Shown: piece after piece, positions 34,404 to 43,041 of the stretch
Numbering within the stretch: the stretch's first letter is position 1
How the letters are laid out: each line of letters begins with the position of its first letter
From: Effusibacillus dendaii
GTDB taxonomy: Bacteria; Bacillota; Bacilli; Tumebacillales; Effusibacillaceae
Reading direction: 5' to 3'
Length of the DNA stretch: 64,000 nucleotides
Assembly (NCBI RefSeq): GCF_015097055.1
Contig: NZ_AP023366.1
Span: forward strand, 1,030,501 to 1,094,500
Translations under genes and position numbers: made by a program
Notes under the pieces: model-generated
What the model saw: the letters and a program-made list of their open reading frames with translations, nothing else
Databases searched by the model: none
What the model was told of the DNA's origin: nothing

Positions 34404-34811
34404 CTACAGGGCCACTTCAAACTCACCTTTCAGTTTGGTTTCACCCGCCTGATTTTTCGCCTCGACTGAACAACGAAGACGGTTTTCCGAACCCGCCGTG
34501 ATCTGCTCCAACACTTTCCCTGTGACGATAATCTGTTCACCCGGTCTTGTCATGGCGGTGAAACGAACACCGAATCGGCGCAGATTTTTGCGCGGAATCC
34601 AGGTGGTAATCGCCCGGCCGGCCAATCCCATAATCAGCATGCCGTGTGCAATAACGCCGCCCAGACCCGCTTTTTCCGCGATCGGAACCACCGTGTGAAT
34701 CGGGTTGAAATCGCCCGATGCACCCGCATATTTGACAAGTTGGATGTGTGTGATTTCCGGCGACTCAACAACAGGAAATTCCTGCCCGACTGTTACTTGC
34801 GATTGTTGCAT
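34404..34811 (-). CDS. MaoC-like hydratase subunit (catalytic half)
   Basis: 135 residues, a single hot-dog domain with the catalytic Asp-x4-His in ASGDFNPIHTVVPIAEKAG and the following VIAHGMLIMGLAG loop. Its partner upstream (34830-35285) has the MaoC N-terminal type sequence. Such two-gene pairs (HadA/HadB, ChsH1/H2 in actinobacteria) form heteromeric (R)-enoyl hydratases. GGGGGCA precedes the ATG. The 18-base gap to the partner supports co-expression. Confidence 0.9.
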   Translation of the reverse strand: MQQSQVTVGQEFPVVESPEITHIQLVKYAGASGDFNPIHTVVPIAEKAGLGGVIAHGMLIMGLAGRAITTWIPRKNLRRFGVRFTAMTRPGEQIIVTGKVLEQITAGSENRLRCSVEAKNQAGETKLKGEFEVAL

Positions 34812-34829
34812 CGCTTATGCCCCCTTTGG

Positions 34830-35285
34830 CTAATGTCTTTCGATAATCACCGAACGGGCGACCAACACTTTCTCTCCCGCCTGGTTGGTGTATTCCGTTT
34901 CCAGCGTGAACAGGTTCATGCCGCCGCTGCCGCTCGCTTTGGAAACCGCATTTTTGACCGTTGTCCGGCCCGTAATCTGATCGCCCGGATAGATATCGCC
35001 AAGGTATTCATATTCCTGCTCTCCGTGCAGCACCTTCAGCGGATTGATATCAAGCGCCTTGGTCATCTCAAAAAAGTCGGTACCGCCCCACATTTCAATC
35101 ACCGTCGCATAGGTGGGCGGGATCGGCGAATCGGCAAATCCCTCCTGTTCCGCGCGCAAACGGTCATAATAAATCGGATTCCCGTCGCCGATCGCCATGG
35201 CGAACTCGCGGATTTTACCGCGTTCGATGGCAAACGTAAACGGTTCAAACTGTTTGCCGATGATGCCGCTGAAGTCTCTGCTCAT
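34830..35285 (-). CDS. MaoC N-terminal-type hydratase subunit (FAS1-like dehydratase domain)
   Basis: 151 residues: PFTFAIERGKIREFAMAIGD, GNPIYYDRLRAEQEG and IPPTYATVIEMWGG, then GEQEYEYLGDIYPGDQITGR. This is the non-catalytic or regulatory hot-dog half seen as the N-terminal domain of double hot-dog hydratases; the Asp-His pair is not complete. It probably pairs with the product of 34404-34811. ATG at 35285 with AAGGAGG upstream, 12 bases after the dehydrogenase gene. Confidence 0.88.
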   Translation of the reverse strand: MSRDFSGIIGKQFEPFTFAIERGKIREFAMAIGDGNPIYYDRLRAEQEGFADSPIPPTYATVIEMWGGTDFFEMTKALDINPLKVLHGEQEYEYLGDIYPGDQITGRTTVKNAVSKASGSGGMNLFTLETEYTNQAGEKVLVARSVIIERH

Positions 35286-35297
35286 GCATGTTCCTCC

Positions 35298-36443
35298 TTA
35301 CAGCCCCATGTTTTTGGCTATGATCGTTTTCATGATTTCATTCGTTCCGGCATAAATCGCCGAAACGGGGATGTCCCGGAAACGGCGTGCAATCGGATAT
35401 TCTTCCATATATCCATAGCCGCCGTGCAGCTGTACGCATTGGCTGGCCACCCGTTTGGCCATATCAGTAATCCACCATTTTGCCATCGAGACACGTGTCA
35501 CGATTTCTTTTCCTGCCATATGATCCGCGATTAACTGATCGAGGAAGGCGCGACCGACTTCTGCTTCGGTCGCCATTTCCACAATTTTGAACTGTGTGTT
35601 CTGGAATTTGCTGATCGGTTGACCAAACGCTTCCCGCGTTTTCACATACTCGACCGTCATTTTAATCATTTCTTCCGCCGCCACCTGCGCCGCGATCGCC
35701 ACAATCAGCCGTTCCTGCTGCAGCTTATCCATCAGATATTTAAAACCTTGGCCTTCTTGTCCCAACAGGTTCGAAACAGGCACACGGCAATCTTCAAAAA
35801 TCAATTCTGCCGTGTCCTGGCTGTGCAGCCCGATTTTGTTCAGTTTGCGTCCTCGGGAGAAACCGGGTGTATCGCGTTCCACCCAGATCAAACTAATTCC
35901 TTTGTGTTTGGGAACCGCATTCGGATCTGTTTTAACCACGACAAGCACCAGATCGGATTGAATGCCGTTTGTAATAAATGTTTTCTGGCCGTTTAACACA
36001 TAATGATCGCCGTCTCGAGCCGCCGTCGTGCGGACGTTTGCCAGATCGGAACCTGTACCCGGTTCAGTCATTGCAATGGCGGTGATGATGTCGCCGCGGG
36101 TGCAGCCGGGCAGCCAGCGCTGTTTCTGTTCTTCCGTTCCGTATGAAGTGAGATACGGAACCACAATATCGTTGTGCAGGCCGATTCCCACCATACCGGA
36201 GCCGACCCTCTCCAATTCCTCGTTAATAACCACCGAATAGCCCCAGTCCGCTCCGGAACCGCCGTATTTTTCATCGACATCGGGACAGAGGTAGCCTTGA
36301 TCCCCCATCTTTTTCCAGAAGGAACGGGGAATCATCCGCTCTTCCTCCCATTGGTCAAAATAGGGAACCGCTTCCTTCTCCAAAAACTTGCGCAGCGTGT
36401 TTCTAAACATACGATGTTCTTCTTTCAAATATAAATGACTCAT
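35298..36443 (-). CDS. acyl-CoA dehydrogenase, copy 1 of a tandem pair
   Basis: 381 residues. AIAMTEPGTGSDLANVRTTA and LHGGYGYMEEYPIARRFRDI are FAD/substrate motifs. The end reads IYAGTNEIMKTIIAKNMGL, with Ala instead of the YEGT Glu; the Glu in LQQERLIVAIA is the likely base, as in long-chain and isovaleryl-type enzymes. It is about three-quarters identical to the dehydrogenase at 38083-39228 of the same operon, with the same length and termini, so the two arose by duplication. GGAGGAG precedes the ATG. Confidence 0.93.
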   Translation of the reverse strand: MSHLYLKEEHRMFRNTLRKFLEKEAVPYFDQWEEERMIPRSFWKKMGDQGYLCPDVDEKYGGSGADWGYSVVINEELERVGSGMVGIGLHNDIVVPYLTSYGTEEQKQRWLPGCTRGDIITAIAMTEPGTGSDLANVRTTAARDGDHYVLNGQKTFITNGIQSDLVLVVVKTDPNAVPKHKGISLIWVERDTPGFSRGRKLNKIGLHSQDTAELIFEDCRVPVSNLLGQEGQGFKYLMDKLQQERLIVAIAAQVAAEEMIKMTVEYVKTREAFGQPISKFQNTQFKIVEMATEAEVGRAFLDQLIADHMAGKEIVTRVSMAKWWITDMAKRVASQCVQLHGGYGYMEEYPIARRFRDIPVSAIYAGTNEIMKTIIAKNMGL

Positions 36444-36502
36444 AGTTCTCCTCCAGTCTTCACATGATGTTTATGGATTTTCGGCAATCTGTCAGAGAGG
36501 CG

Positions 36503-38065
36503 TCAATTCACCTGTCGTCCGTTCGTGCTCCAGTATTGGTCGCGGAGTGTCCGCTTGAGAATTTTGCCGGCCCCTGACTTCGGCAATGCATCAACAAAAT
36601 CCACCGATTTCGGAACCTTGTAATTGGCCAGCGACAACCGGCAGTGCGCCATCAATTCTGCCTCACTCGCCGATTGACCCGGTTTCAGGACGACGACCGC
36701 TTTAATCGCTTCGCCCCATTTTGCGTCCGGAATTCCAATGACAGCCGCTTCTAAAACAGCCGGGTGGGTGTAAATGACGTTCTCTACTTCCACCGAGTAG
36801 ACGTTCTCCCCGCCGGTAATGATCATGTCTTTTTTGCGGTCGACAATGTAAAGAAAACCGTCTTCATCTATCGTTGCCATGTCACCCGTATAATACCAAC
36901 CATCCTTCAATACGGCAGCCGTTTCCTCCGGCCTGTTCCAGTATCCTTTCATGATGTTGGGAGCTCTGGCAACAATTTCGCCAACTGTGCCGGGTGGAAC
37001 AGGATTTCCGTCAGGATCGACCACCTTGATCCGCACCTGAAAAACGGGCAATCCGCAGGACGACAAGCGTCTTGCATCCCGTTCATCACCATCCAGCACG
37101 TGATGTTCCGCAGACAGGGAGGTAAGCAACGGAGACGCTTCTGTCATACCGTATCCCTGACCGAATTCGCAGTTTAGAACCTGCATCGCTTTGCGCAACA
37201 CTTCCGGCGGAATCGGCGACGCCCCGTACGCGAGCCGTTTCAGCGAGGACAAATCGTATTGATCCAAATCGGGATCGTTGACCAGCATGTTGATCATCGT
37301 CGGTACCAATAACGTATGTGTGACTTTGTCTCGCTCAATAGTTTCCAGCACCTTCTGCGTGTCGTACATGCGAACATGAGAATGGGTGCCGCCAAGCATC
37401 GTCAAAGCAAATGTGCTGCCGCCGTCCGCCAGATGGAACATCGGTGCTGCATGCAGATAGACGGTATCTTTATTGTATTCGGAGTTCATCCCGACCTGGA
37501 ATGCGTTGACAGTCAGATTTTTGTGTGTCAGCATCACGCCTTTCGGCGCTCCGGTGGTGCCGCCTGTATAATAAATCCCGGCCACGTCCTGCTCGTCGAT
37601 CTCGACAGACTGCCAGACTGACAGCCGATCGATCAGATCTTCATAGGATAAGGCATCCACCCCTTCTGTCATTTGCGGTGCCGCCAGTACATAGTGGTTA
37701 ACCGTTTGCATCTCTTGCCGCACCGCCTGAATAACGGGTACAAATTCACGATGAAAGAACAATACTTTGGCGCCCGAATCGTTGATCATAAACGATACTT
37801 CCGGCGGCGCCAACCGCACATTTAACGGAACCACGATCGCTCCGCAAACCAAACTGGCGTACAGAATCTCAAGATAATGAAAGCTGTTCAAGAGCAGCAT
37901 GCCGACCCGGTCGCCTTTTTGAATTCCCATTTCCTGCAGGGCGCCCGCCAATCGCGTCACACGATGCCCGAATTCGCCGTATGTGAACTGCACATCACCG
38001 TCAAGTATGCCGATTTTATTCGGTTTGTTGCGTACCGTATTCCAAAAGCCCGTGGTCAAGATCAT
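36503..38065 (-). CDS. AMP-forming acyl-CoA synthetase
   Basis: 520 residues, complete: P-loop IYYTGGTTGAPKGVMLTHKN, A5 motif QGYGMTEASPLLTSL, WYYTGDMATIDEDGFLYIVDR and the C-terminal lysine in KSGAGKILKRTLRDQYW. An open frame extends upstream to 38263, overlapping the neighbouring dehydrogenase, but GGGGG lies seven bases before the ATG at 38065, where the family begins (LTTGFWNTVRNKPNKIGI). It is the only intact ligase of this operon; the one at its head is broken. Confidence 0.93.
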   Translation of the reverse strand: MILTTGFWNTVRNKPNKIGILDGDVQFTYGEFGHRVTRLAGALQEMGIQKGDRVGMLLLNSFHYLEILYASLVCGAIVVPLNVRLAPPEVSFMINDSGAKVLFFHREFVPVIQAVRQEMQTVNHYVLAAPQMTEGVDALSYEDLIDRLSVWQSVEIDEQDVAGIYYTGGTTGAPKGVMLTHKNLTVNAFQVGMNSEYNKDTVYLHAAPMFHLADGGSTFALTMLGGTHSHVRMYDTQKVLETIERDKVTHTLLVPTMINMLVNDPDLDQYDLSSLKRLAYGASPIPPEVLRKAMQVLNCEFGQGYGMTEASPLLTSLSAEHHVLDGDERDARRLSSCGLPVFQVRIKVVDPDGNPVPPGTVGEIVARAPNIMKGYWNRPEETAAVLKDGWYYTGDMATIDEDGFLYIVDRKKDMIITGGENVYSVEVENVIYTHPAVLEAAVIGIPDAKWGEAIKAVVVLKPGQSASEAELMAHCRLSLANYKVPKSVDFVDALPKSGAGKILKRTLRDQYWSTNGRQVN

Positions 38066-38082
38066 ACTTTTTCCCCCTACGG

Positions 38083-39228
38083 TTACAACCCCATATTTTT
38101 GGCGATGATCGTTTTCATGATTTCGTTGCTGCCGGCAAAAATGGCGCTGACCGGCGTGTCGCGAAATCTTCTGGCGATTTTGTACTCTTCCATGTACCCG
38201 TAACCGCCATGCAGTTGCAAACACTGGGAAGCGACTCGCTTGGCAAGCTCTGTGGTCCACCATTTGGCCATTGACACTTTGGTGACGATGTCTTTGCCTG
38301 CCATATGTTCTTCAATCAGTTGATCGACAAACACGCGCCCAATCTCGATTTCTGTAGCCATTTCGACGATTTTAAACTGTGTGTTTTGGAACTTGCGGAT
38401 CGGCTGTCCGAACGCTTCCCGCGTTTTGACATAATCGACCGTCATGTTTAACATTTCCTCCACGCCAATCATCGCGCCAATGGCCACCACCAGCCGCTCC
38501 TGCTGCAGTTTTTGCATCAGGTATAGGAATCCTTGCCCTTCACGGCCGATCAGATTGTCGGTCGGCACCCGCACTTCTTCAAAAATCAGTTCTGCCGTAT
38601 CCTGGCTGTGCAGCCCGATTTTGTTCAATTTGCGGCCCCTCGTAAAACCGGGCATGCCGCGTTCCACCACTAACAAGCTGACCCCTTTATAGGCCGGAAC
38701 TGCTTTCGGATCTGTTTTGCAGGCGACAATCACCAGATCGGACTGAATCCCGTTTGTAATGAACGTTTTCTGGCCGTTCAGTACATAATGGTCGCCGTCC
38801 CGGATGGCGGTGGTACTGATGCGGGCCAGATCAGAACCGGTTCCCGGCTCTGTCATGGCAATCGCGGTGATGATTTCGCCTGTTGTACATTTCGGCAGCC
38901 AGCGCTGTTTCTGTTGATCCGTTCCGTATGCTTCGATGTAGGGAACGACAATATCATTGTGCAGACCGAATCCTCCCAAGCCGCCGCCGATTCGTGACAT
39001 TTCCTCCGAGATGACCACCGAATACAGCCAATCTGCGGATGCACCGCCATACGCTTCATCAAGTGTCGGGCAGAGGTATCCCTGTTGGCCCATTTTGATC
39101 CAAAGAGAACGGGGAATCAGCCGATCTTCCTCCCACTGGTCATAATACGGCGCCACTTCTTTGTCCAGAAACTGACGGAGCGTTTTGCGAAACAGTTGGT
39201 GTTCTTCCTTAAAAATCGTACGGTTCAT
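38083..39228 (-). CDS. acyl-CoA dehydrogenase, copy 2 of a tandem pair
   Basis: 381 residues. AIAMTEPGTGSDLARISTTA, LHGGYGYMEEYKIARRFRDT and the end IFAGSNEIMKTIIAKNMGL. Active-site logic as in copy 1: Ala at the YEGT position and Glu in LQQERLVVAIG. The opening MNRTIFKEEHQLFRKTLRQF is nearly parallel to copy 1. The two copies flank the CoA ligase. Divergence between them suggests that both are kept for different acyl chains. The start is ATG at 39228. Confidence 0.93.
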   Translation of the reverse strand: MNRTIFKEEHQLFRKTLRQFLDKEVAPYYDQWEEDRLIPRSLWIKMGQQGYLCPTLDEAYGGASADWLYSVVISEEMSRIGGGLGGFGLHNDIVVPYIEAYGTDQQKQRWLPKCTTGEIITAIAMTEPGTGSDLARISTTAIRDGDHYVLNGQKTFITNGIQSDLVIVACKTDPKAVPAYKGVSLLVVERGMPGFTRGRKLNKIGLHSQDTAELIFEEVRVPTDNLIGREGQGFLYLMQKLQQERLVVAIGAMIGVEEMLNMTVDYVKTREAFGQPIRKFQNTQFKIVEMATEIEIGRVFVDQLIEEHMAGKDIVTKVSMAKWWTTELAKRVASQCLQLHGGYGYMEEYKIARRFRDTPVSAIFAGSNEIMKTIIAKNMGL

Positions 39229-39323
39229 CCAACCCTGCCCCCTTTCGCATTTGCCTTGCGAAACAACTACTTCCCTGTTTCACTGACTCCCCTGTCTGAG
39301 TGACTCCCCTCTCCCTTGCTCTG

Positions 39324-40508
39324 CTACCCGATTTCCTTGCCGACGATCGAAATGAACGATACGCACTGCCAGGGAAATCCGCCGAGATTGTGCGTCAGGC
39401 CGATTTTCGGATTGTCGAGCTGCCGTTTGCCGGCTTTGCCTTGAAATTGCAGCCACATTTCATACAGCATCCGAAGCCCGCTGGCACCTATCGGATGACC
39501 GAACGATTTTAATCCGCCGTCCGGGTTGACAGGCAGTTCGCCCTCCAGATCAAAAACACCGTTTAACACATCTCTCCAGGCCTGCCCCCGTTCGCTGAAA
39601 CCAAGATCTTCATAAATCACCAGTTCGGTCGGGGTAAAGCAGTCGTGTACTTCCGCCATGCTGATCTGTTTGCGCGGCTCCGTAATACCGGCCTGTTGAT
39701 AAGCATCTTTGGCGGCCCACACATTTTCCCGGATCGAAGTAAAATCAAAATCCTGCCGCAGTCTGCCGTCCCCAGGCCCGGCGGCAATCGTCAACGCTTT
39801 CACATACATCGGGTCTTTCCGGAATTTGTGAGCATCCTCCGCGCGGACGATAATCGCTGCCGCTGCACCATCCGCCACGCCCGAACAGTCCATAATCCCA
39901 AGCGGAGCAGCGACCGTCGGCGATTTCAGGATCGATTCGATCGGCACCTCGCTGCGGAACTGCGCTTTCGGATTGAGTGAACCATTCCGGTGGTTTTTCC
40001 AGGCGATACGGGCCAACACCTCTTTGCCCTGCTCCGAATCCAAACCGTACTTGTTAAAATAGGCCGGTGCCAAAAACGAGAAGGCAGCAGGCGCCGTAAT
40101 GTCAGGTGCTGTCCCGTCCGAATCGGGGCCCGTGACCGCCAATCCGCTGTAGCCGGAATCTTTTAGCTTTTCGACGCCGATGGCCAACACCATATCGTAA
40201 GCACCCGCCGCCACCGCATAGCACGCGTTGCGAAACGCTTCGGAACCGGTCGCACACATGTTTTCCACCCGGGTTACCGGCAAGTATTGTGTTTTCAAGG
40301 GACCTGACAATGTCAATCCGGCAAGCCCGGATGTGAATGTGCCCAACCAGCATGCTTCGATGTCGGTTGGTTCGACGCCCGCATCGGCAAACGCTTCATA
40401 TGCGGCCTCTACCAGCAAATCTTCGACGCTTTTGTCCCAATGTTCAGCAAACCGGGTGCAGCCCATGCCGATGACAGCTACCTGATCCTTGATTCCTTTG
40501 CGTCTCAT
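39324..40508 (-). CDS. SCP-x-type thiolase (acetyl-CoA C-acyltransferase)
   Basis: 394 residues. Catalytic Cys in RVENMCATGSEAFRNACYAV, HDCFTPTELVIYEDLG, and GGLKSFGHPIGASGLRM with the conserved His. The lineage resembles SCP-2/Ltp2-like thiolases, which cleave branched or sterol-side-chain 3-ketoacyl-CoA and usually need a DUF35/OB-fold partner; the gene immediately upstream ends in just such a domain. Overlaps that gene by four bases. AGAGGGGG precedes the ATG. Confidence 0.91.
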   Translation of the reverse strand: MRRKGIKDQVAVIGMGCTRFAEHWDKSVEDLLVEAAYEAFADAGVEPTDIEACWLGTFTSGLAGLTLSGPLKTQYLPVTRVENMCATGSEAFRNACYAVAAGAYDMVLAIGVEKLKDSGYSGLAVTGPDSDGTAPDITAPAAFSFLAPAYFNKYGLDSEQGKEVLARIAWKNHRNGSLNPKAQFRSEVPIESILKSPTVAAPLGIMDCSGVADGAAAAIIVRAEDAHKFRKDPMYVKALTIAAGPGDGRLRQDFDFTSIRENVWAAKDAYQQAGITEPRKQISMAEVHDCFTPTELVIYEDLGFSERGQAWRDVLNGVFDLEGELPVNPDGGLKSFGHPIGASGLRMLYEMWLQFQGKAGKRQLDNPKIGLTHNLGGFPWQCVSFISIVGKEIG

Positions 40509-42013
40509 GACCGTACCCCCTCTGTTGCTTTCGTTTTGTTCGACTCATCTGCAGATTGCGGATTTTGCGCTGCCTGGTTGGCACCTTGCCCGCCTGCAAC
40601 CGCGCGCTTTGGTTTCGCCTTCCAGAAGTAATTGTGAATACTGCCGGCCGCATACAAACGACGGAACGTCATATCCAATTCCATGCCGATTTTCATTTCG
40701 GCAGGATCTACATCTGTCACTTCGCAAATCACCCGGCCGCCGCCGTCAAAATCAACTACCGCAACAACGCTCGGTGGCGCCGGAGTGGCCGCCAGGTGAT
40801 CGATTGTAAACGTAGCCACCTTTGCCGATTTGCCGTAAAAACGGTATTCGACCATCTGGTCGACCGCCTGACACTGCACACACACCCGCTGTTTCGGAAA
40901 CTGCGGCGTCCCGCAGGCCAAACATTTCGATCCGTAAAACCCCAGATTCTGACGATAATTGCGCTGCATGGCCGGTACCGATGGACGCGGTGTTTCCGGT
41001 CGTCTGGCCGGTTCGGTCTGCAGAATTCCTTTCCATTTCAGATAGTTGTTATATTCCAGATGGTTGTCTTTCGGCTCCAGATGACCGCTGATCGCGCGTC
41101 GGGGAGACAGGTTGCGGATCGCGTCGGTCACTTCAAACAGAATGGCATCGCATCCTTCGCCGAAATTCACAAACAGGATTCGTTCACCCGGTTGCGCCTG
41201 TTCCATTGCGGCAGCCAACATCATCGGCGCATGAGCGGTACCGGCCATTCCCACCCAATCTACCAACTCATCCTGAATCTGCTGCGGCTGAAAACCGAGT
41301 CCGTTCGCCACTGCCAAAGCAGCGCGCGGATTCGGGCCAGTGATCACCAGTTTGGCAAAATCGGCTGGCTGCAGCCCGCTTGCCACCAGAATCGTTTGCA
41401 CCGTCTGTGCGACAGTTTCGGCATACACTTTTTGCACGAAGCGGTCTTCCCAGCTTTTTTCGAACCGATCGTCCTGACTGCGCCAGTTTCCGATTTGTTC
41501 CTGTGTGCGGCTGCTGATCGACTTGACTTCCGCTATCACTTCCGGGCCTTGCCCGATCAAAAATGCGGCTCCCCCGTCCCCGAACAACTGCTCATTTTGG
41601 CCCTGCGGAGCGCCTAACCGGCAATCTGCCGCTGCCACCAGTACGCGGGTTGCCCCTGCTTTTACCGTATCAAAAGCGGCAATCATCGCCGAAGAAGCGG
41701 CGCGCAAGGATCCGCCAAAATCGGATGCACGGACTTCCGGCTGCAGATCAAGCGCAGACGCAATCGTCGCGGAAGACTGTTTTTCCAGATAAGGCGCTGA
41801 CGTGGTGGCAAAATACAGCGCGTCCACCGAATCGGTTTCAAATCCCTGCAGGCTGTCAAGCGCGGCGCTGACAGCCAGCGATACACTGTCTTCGTCAAAG
41901 TTGGCTACCGCTTTCTCCCCTTTGCCGGGGCGATCGCCGAACGCCTGGCCGATTTTTTTTCGTTCCAGACGGTTATAGGGTATATAGGCGCCATAGGAAA
42001 CCAATCCCACCAT
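40505..42013 (-). CDS. HMG-CoA-synthase-like / thiolase-fold protein fused to a DUF35 OB-fold domain
   Basis: 502 residues. Residues 1 to about 320 have the thiolase/HMG-CoA synthase fold (VSYGAYIPYNRLERKKIGQA, QNEQLFGDGGAAFLIGQG, VKLVITGPNP-like segment). Residues about 345-470 are a rubredoxin-like zinc ribbon (KCLACGTPQFPKQRVCVQC) plus OB fold, the acyl-CoA-binding DUF35 module. The strand where synthases carry their nucleophilic Cys reads ASDFGGSLRAASSAM, without a Cys, so condensing activity is doubtful; it may be a scaffold for the adjacent thiolase. The tail is low-complexity. Confidence 0.82.
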   Translation of the reverse strand: MVGLVSYGAYIPYNRLERKKIGQAFGDRPGKGEKAVANFDEDSVSLAVSAALDSLQGFETDSVDALYFATTSAPYLEKQSSATIASALDLQPEVRASDFGGSLRAASSAMIAAFDTVKAGATRVLVAAADCRLGAPQGQNEQLFGDGGAAFLIGQGPEVIAEVKSISSRTQEQIGNWRSQDDRFEKSWEDRFVQKVYAETVAQTVQTILVASGLQPADFAKLVITGPNPRAALAVANGLGFQPQQIQDELVDWVGMAGTAHAPMMLAAAMEQAQPGERILFVNFGEGCDAILFEVTDAIRNLSPRRAISGHLEPKDNHLEYNNYLKWKGILQTEPARRPETPRPSVPAMQRNYRQNLGFYGSKCLACGTPQFPKQRVCVQCQAVDQMVEYRFYGKSAKVATFTIDHLAATPAPPSVVAVVDFDGGGRVICEVTDVDPAEMKIGMELDMTFRRLYAAGSIHNYFWKAKPKRAVAGGQGANQAAQNPQSADESNKTKATEGVRS

Positions 42014-42053
42014 GTGTACCTCTCCTTTTCGTGATTCGTCTAAGAGCTTGCTC

Positions 42054-42765
42054 CTACTTCACCTGCGGCTGTTCTATCAATTCCTCGCGCAGTTTGTATT
42101 TCAACACTTTCCCCGATGCGTTGCGGGGAATTTGATCGACAAGGAAAAGTTTGCGAGGGATTTTGTAGCCTGCCAGAGACTGACGGCAAAACGCTTGCAA
42201 TTCCTCCAGATCGATCGTCTGGCCCGGTTTTGGCACAATGACGGCCGCCACCATTTCACCCCAAACTTCGTGCGGCACACCGATTACCGCTGCTTCCAGC
42301 ACGGACGGATACCCGTACAACACCTGCTCGACTTCCACCGAATACACATTTTCACCGCTGGCCCTCGATTGCCGGTTGACCGACAACGATCACATGGGCG
42401 TCGGCGGGTACCGTTGATCGCGCCTCTTCAATCAAATTTGCAAATTCCGCATCACAGACCACCATCACGGAATCGGAATGATCGAGAATGTAATTGACTT
42501 CTGTGGCGGTTAGCCGAAAATTGACCGGAACCAGCACCGCCCCCGCTTTGGCGGCCGCAAAGAAAGCGATTGCAAAATAATCCGAGTTTTTCATCATCAG
42601 GGACACTTTTTGACCTTTTTGCAGCCCGAGCGCTATCAACCCGTGCGACAATCGGTTCACCAACCGGTTAAACTCTCCGTACGTGTAATCGCGCCCTTCA
42701 CAGGTCAGCGCCCATTTATCCGGGTGCCGTCTTGCATTTCTCGCCAAACAACTGCCGATGTCCAT
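42054..42765 (-). pseudogene. acyl-CoA synthetase with the middle deleted and a frameshift
   Basis: Starts properly at ATG 42765 with GGGGTG ahead (GSCLARNARRHPDKWALTCE), runs about 137 residues to VIVVGQPAIEG, then jumps at about 42357-42365 into another frame at ASGENVYSVEVEQ and continues to the normal end RNASGKVLKYKLREEL. About 270-290 residues are lost, including the P-loop and most of the adenylation site. It is the first gene behind a sigma-54 promoter, so the remaining operon may still be transcribed. Confidence 0.88.
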
Positions 42766-42804
42766 GTTTTCACCCCATGTGTGTTCCATTGTGTTCCCTG
42801 AGAT

Positions 42805-42821
42805 TGCAAATTTTGTGCCAA
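42805..42821 (-). promoter_or_regulatory. sigma-54 (-24/-12) promoter of the R-specific beta-oxidation operon
   Basis: The minus strand reads TTGGCACAAAATTTGCA: GG and GC are exactly ten bases apart and both core elements (TGGCAC and TTGCA) match the RpoN consensus. Transcription would begin near 42794, about 30 bases before the ATG at 42765. Confidence 0.85.
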
Positions 42822-42893
42822 TGGTTTCATTGTTGATTTTGTACGCGGTCCGCAGGGAACAATGTTCAAATTCGTCCCGTTTCTTACACCAAA

Positions 42894-42941
42894 TGTTCGA
42901 TTATCCGGACACTCAACAACAAGTGTCCGATTTTTTGTACA
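42894..42941. promoter_or_regulatory. two 18-bp activator sites, 30 bp apart, upstream of the sigma-54 promoter
   Basis: TGTTCGATTATCCGGACA (42894-42911) and TGTCCGATTTTTTGTACA (42924-42941) share TGTYCGATT and a terminal ACA. They are spaced 30 bp (about three turns), 73-136 bp upstream of the promoter, as expected for an enhancer-binding protein. The end of the first and the start of the second also form CGGACACT/AGTGTCCG. Confidence 0.65.
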
Positions 42942-43041
42942 GTTGTTTTTTTCAAACAGCAAGGATTTTTACAGACCACAAGGAATTTTGCTTATCATTT
43001 CTAAGTAATGTTTACAAACCAACATATGGGGGGAGTTTATG

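Noticed and set aside
36503-38263. 586-residue version of the CoA ligase
   Set aside because: The extra N-terminus overlaps the neighbouring dehydrogenase and is unlike any ligase; the ATG at 38065 has the ribosome site.
42906-42936. CGGACACT/AGTGTCCG plus T tract as a plus-strand terminator
   Set aside because: No plus-strand gene precedes it; the arms are explained as parts of two adjacent activator sites.
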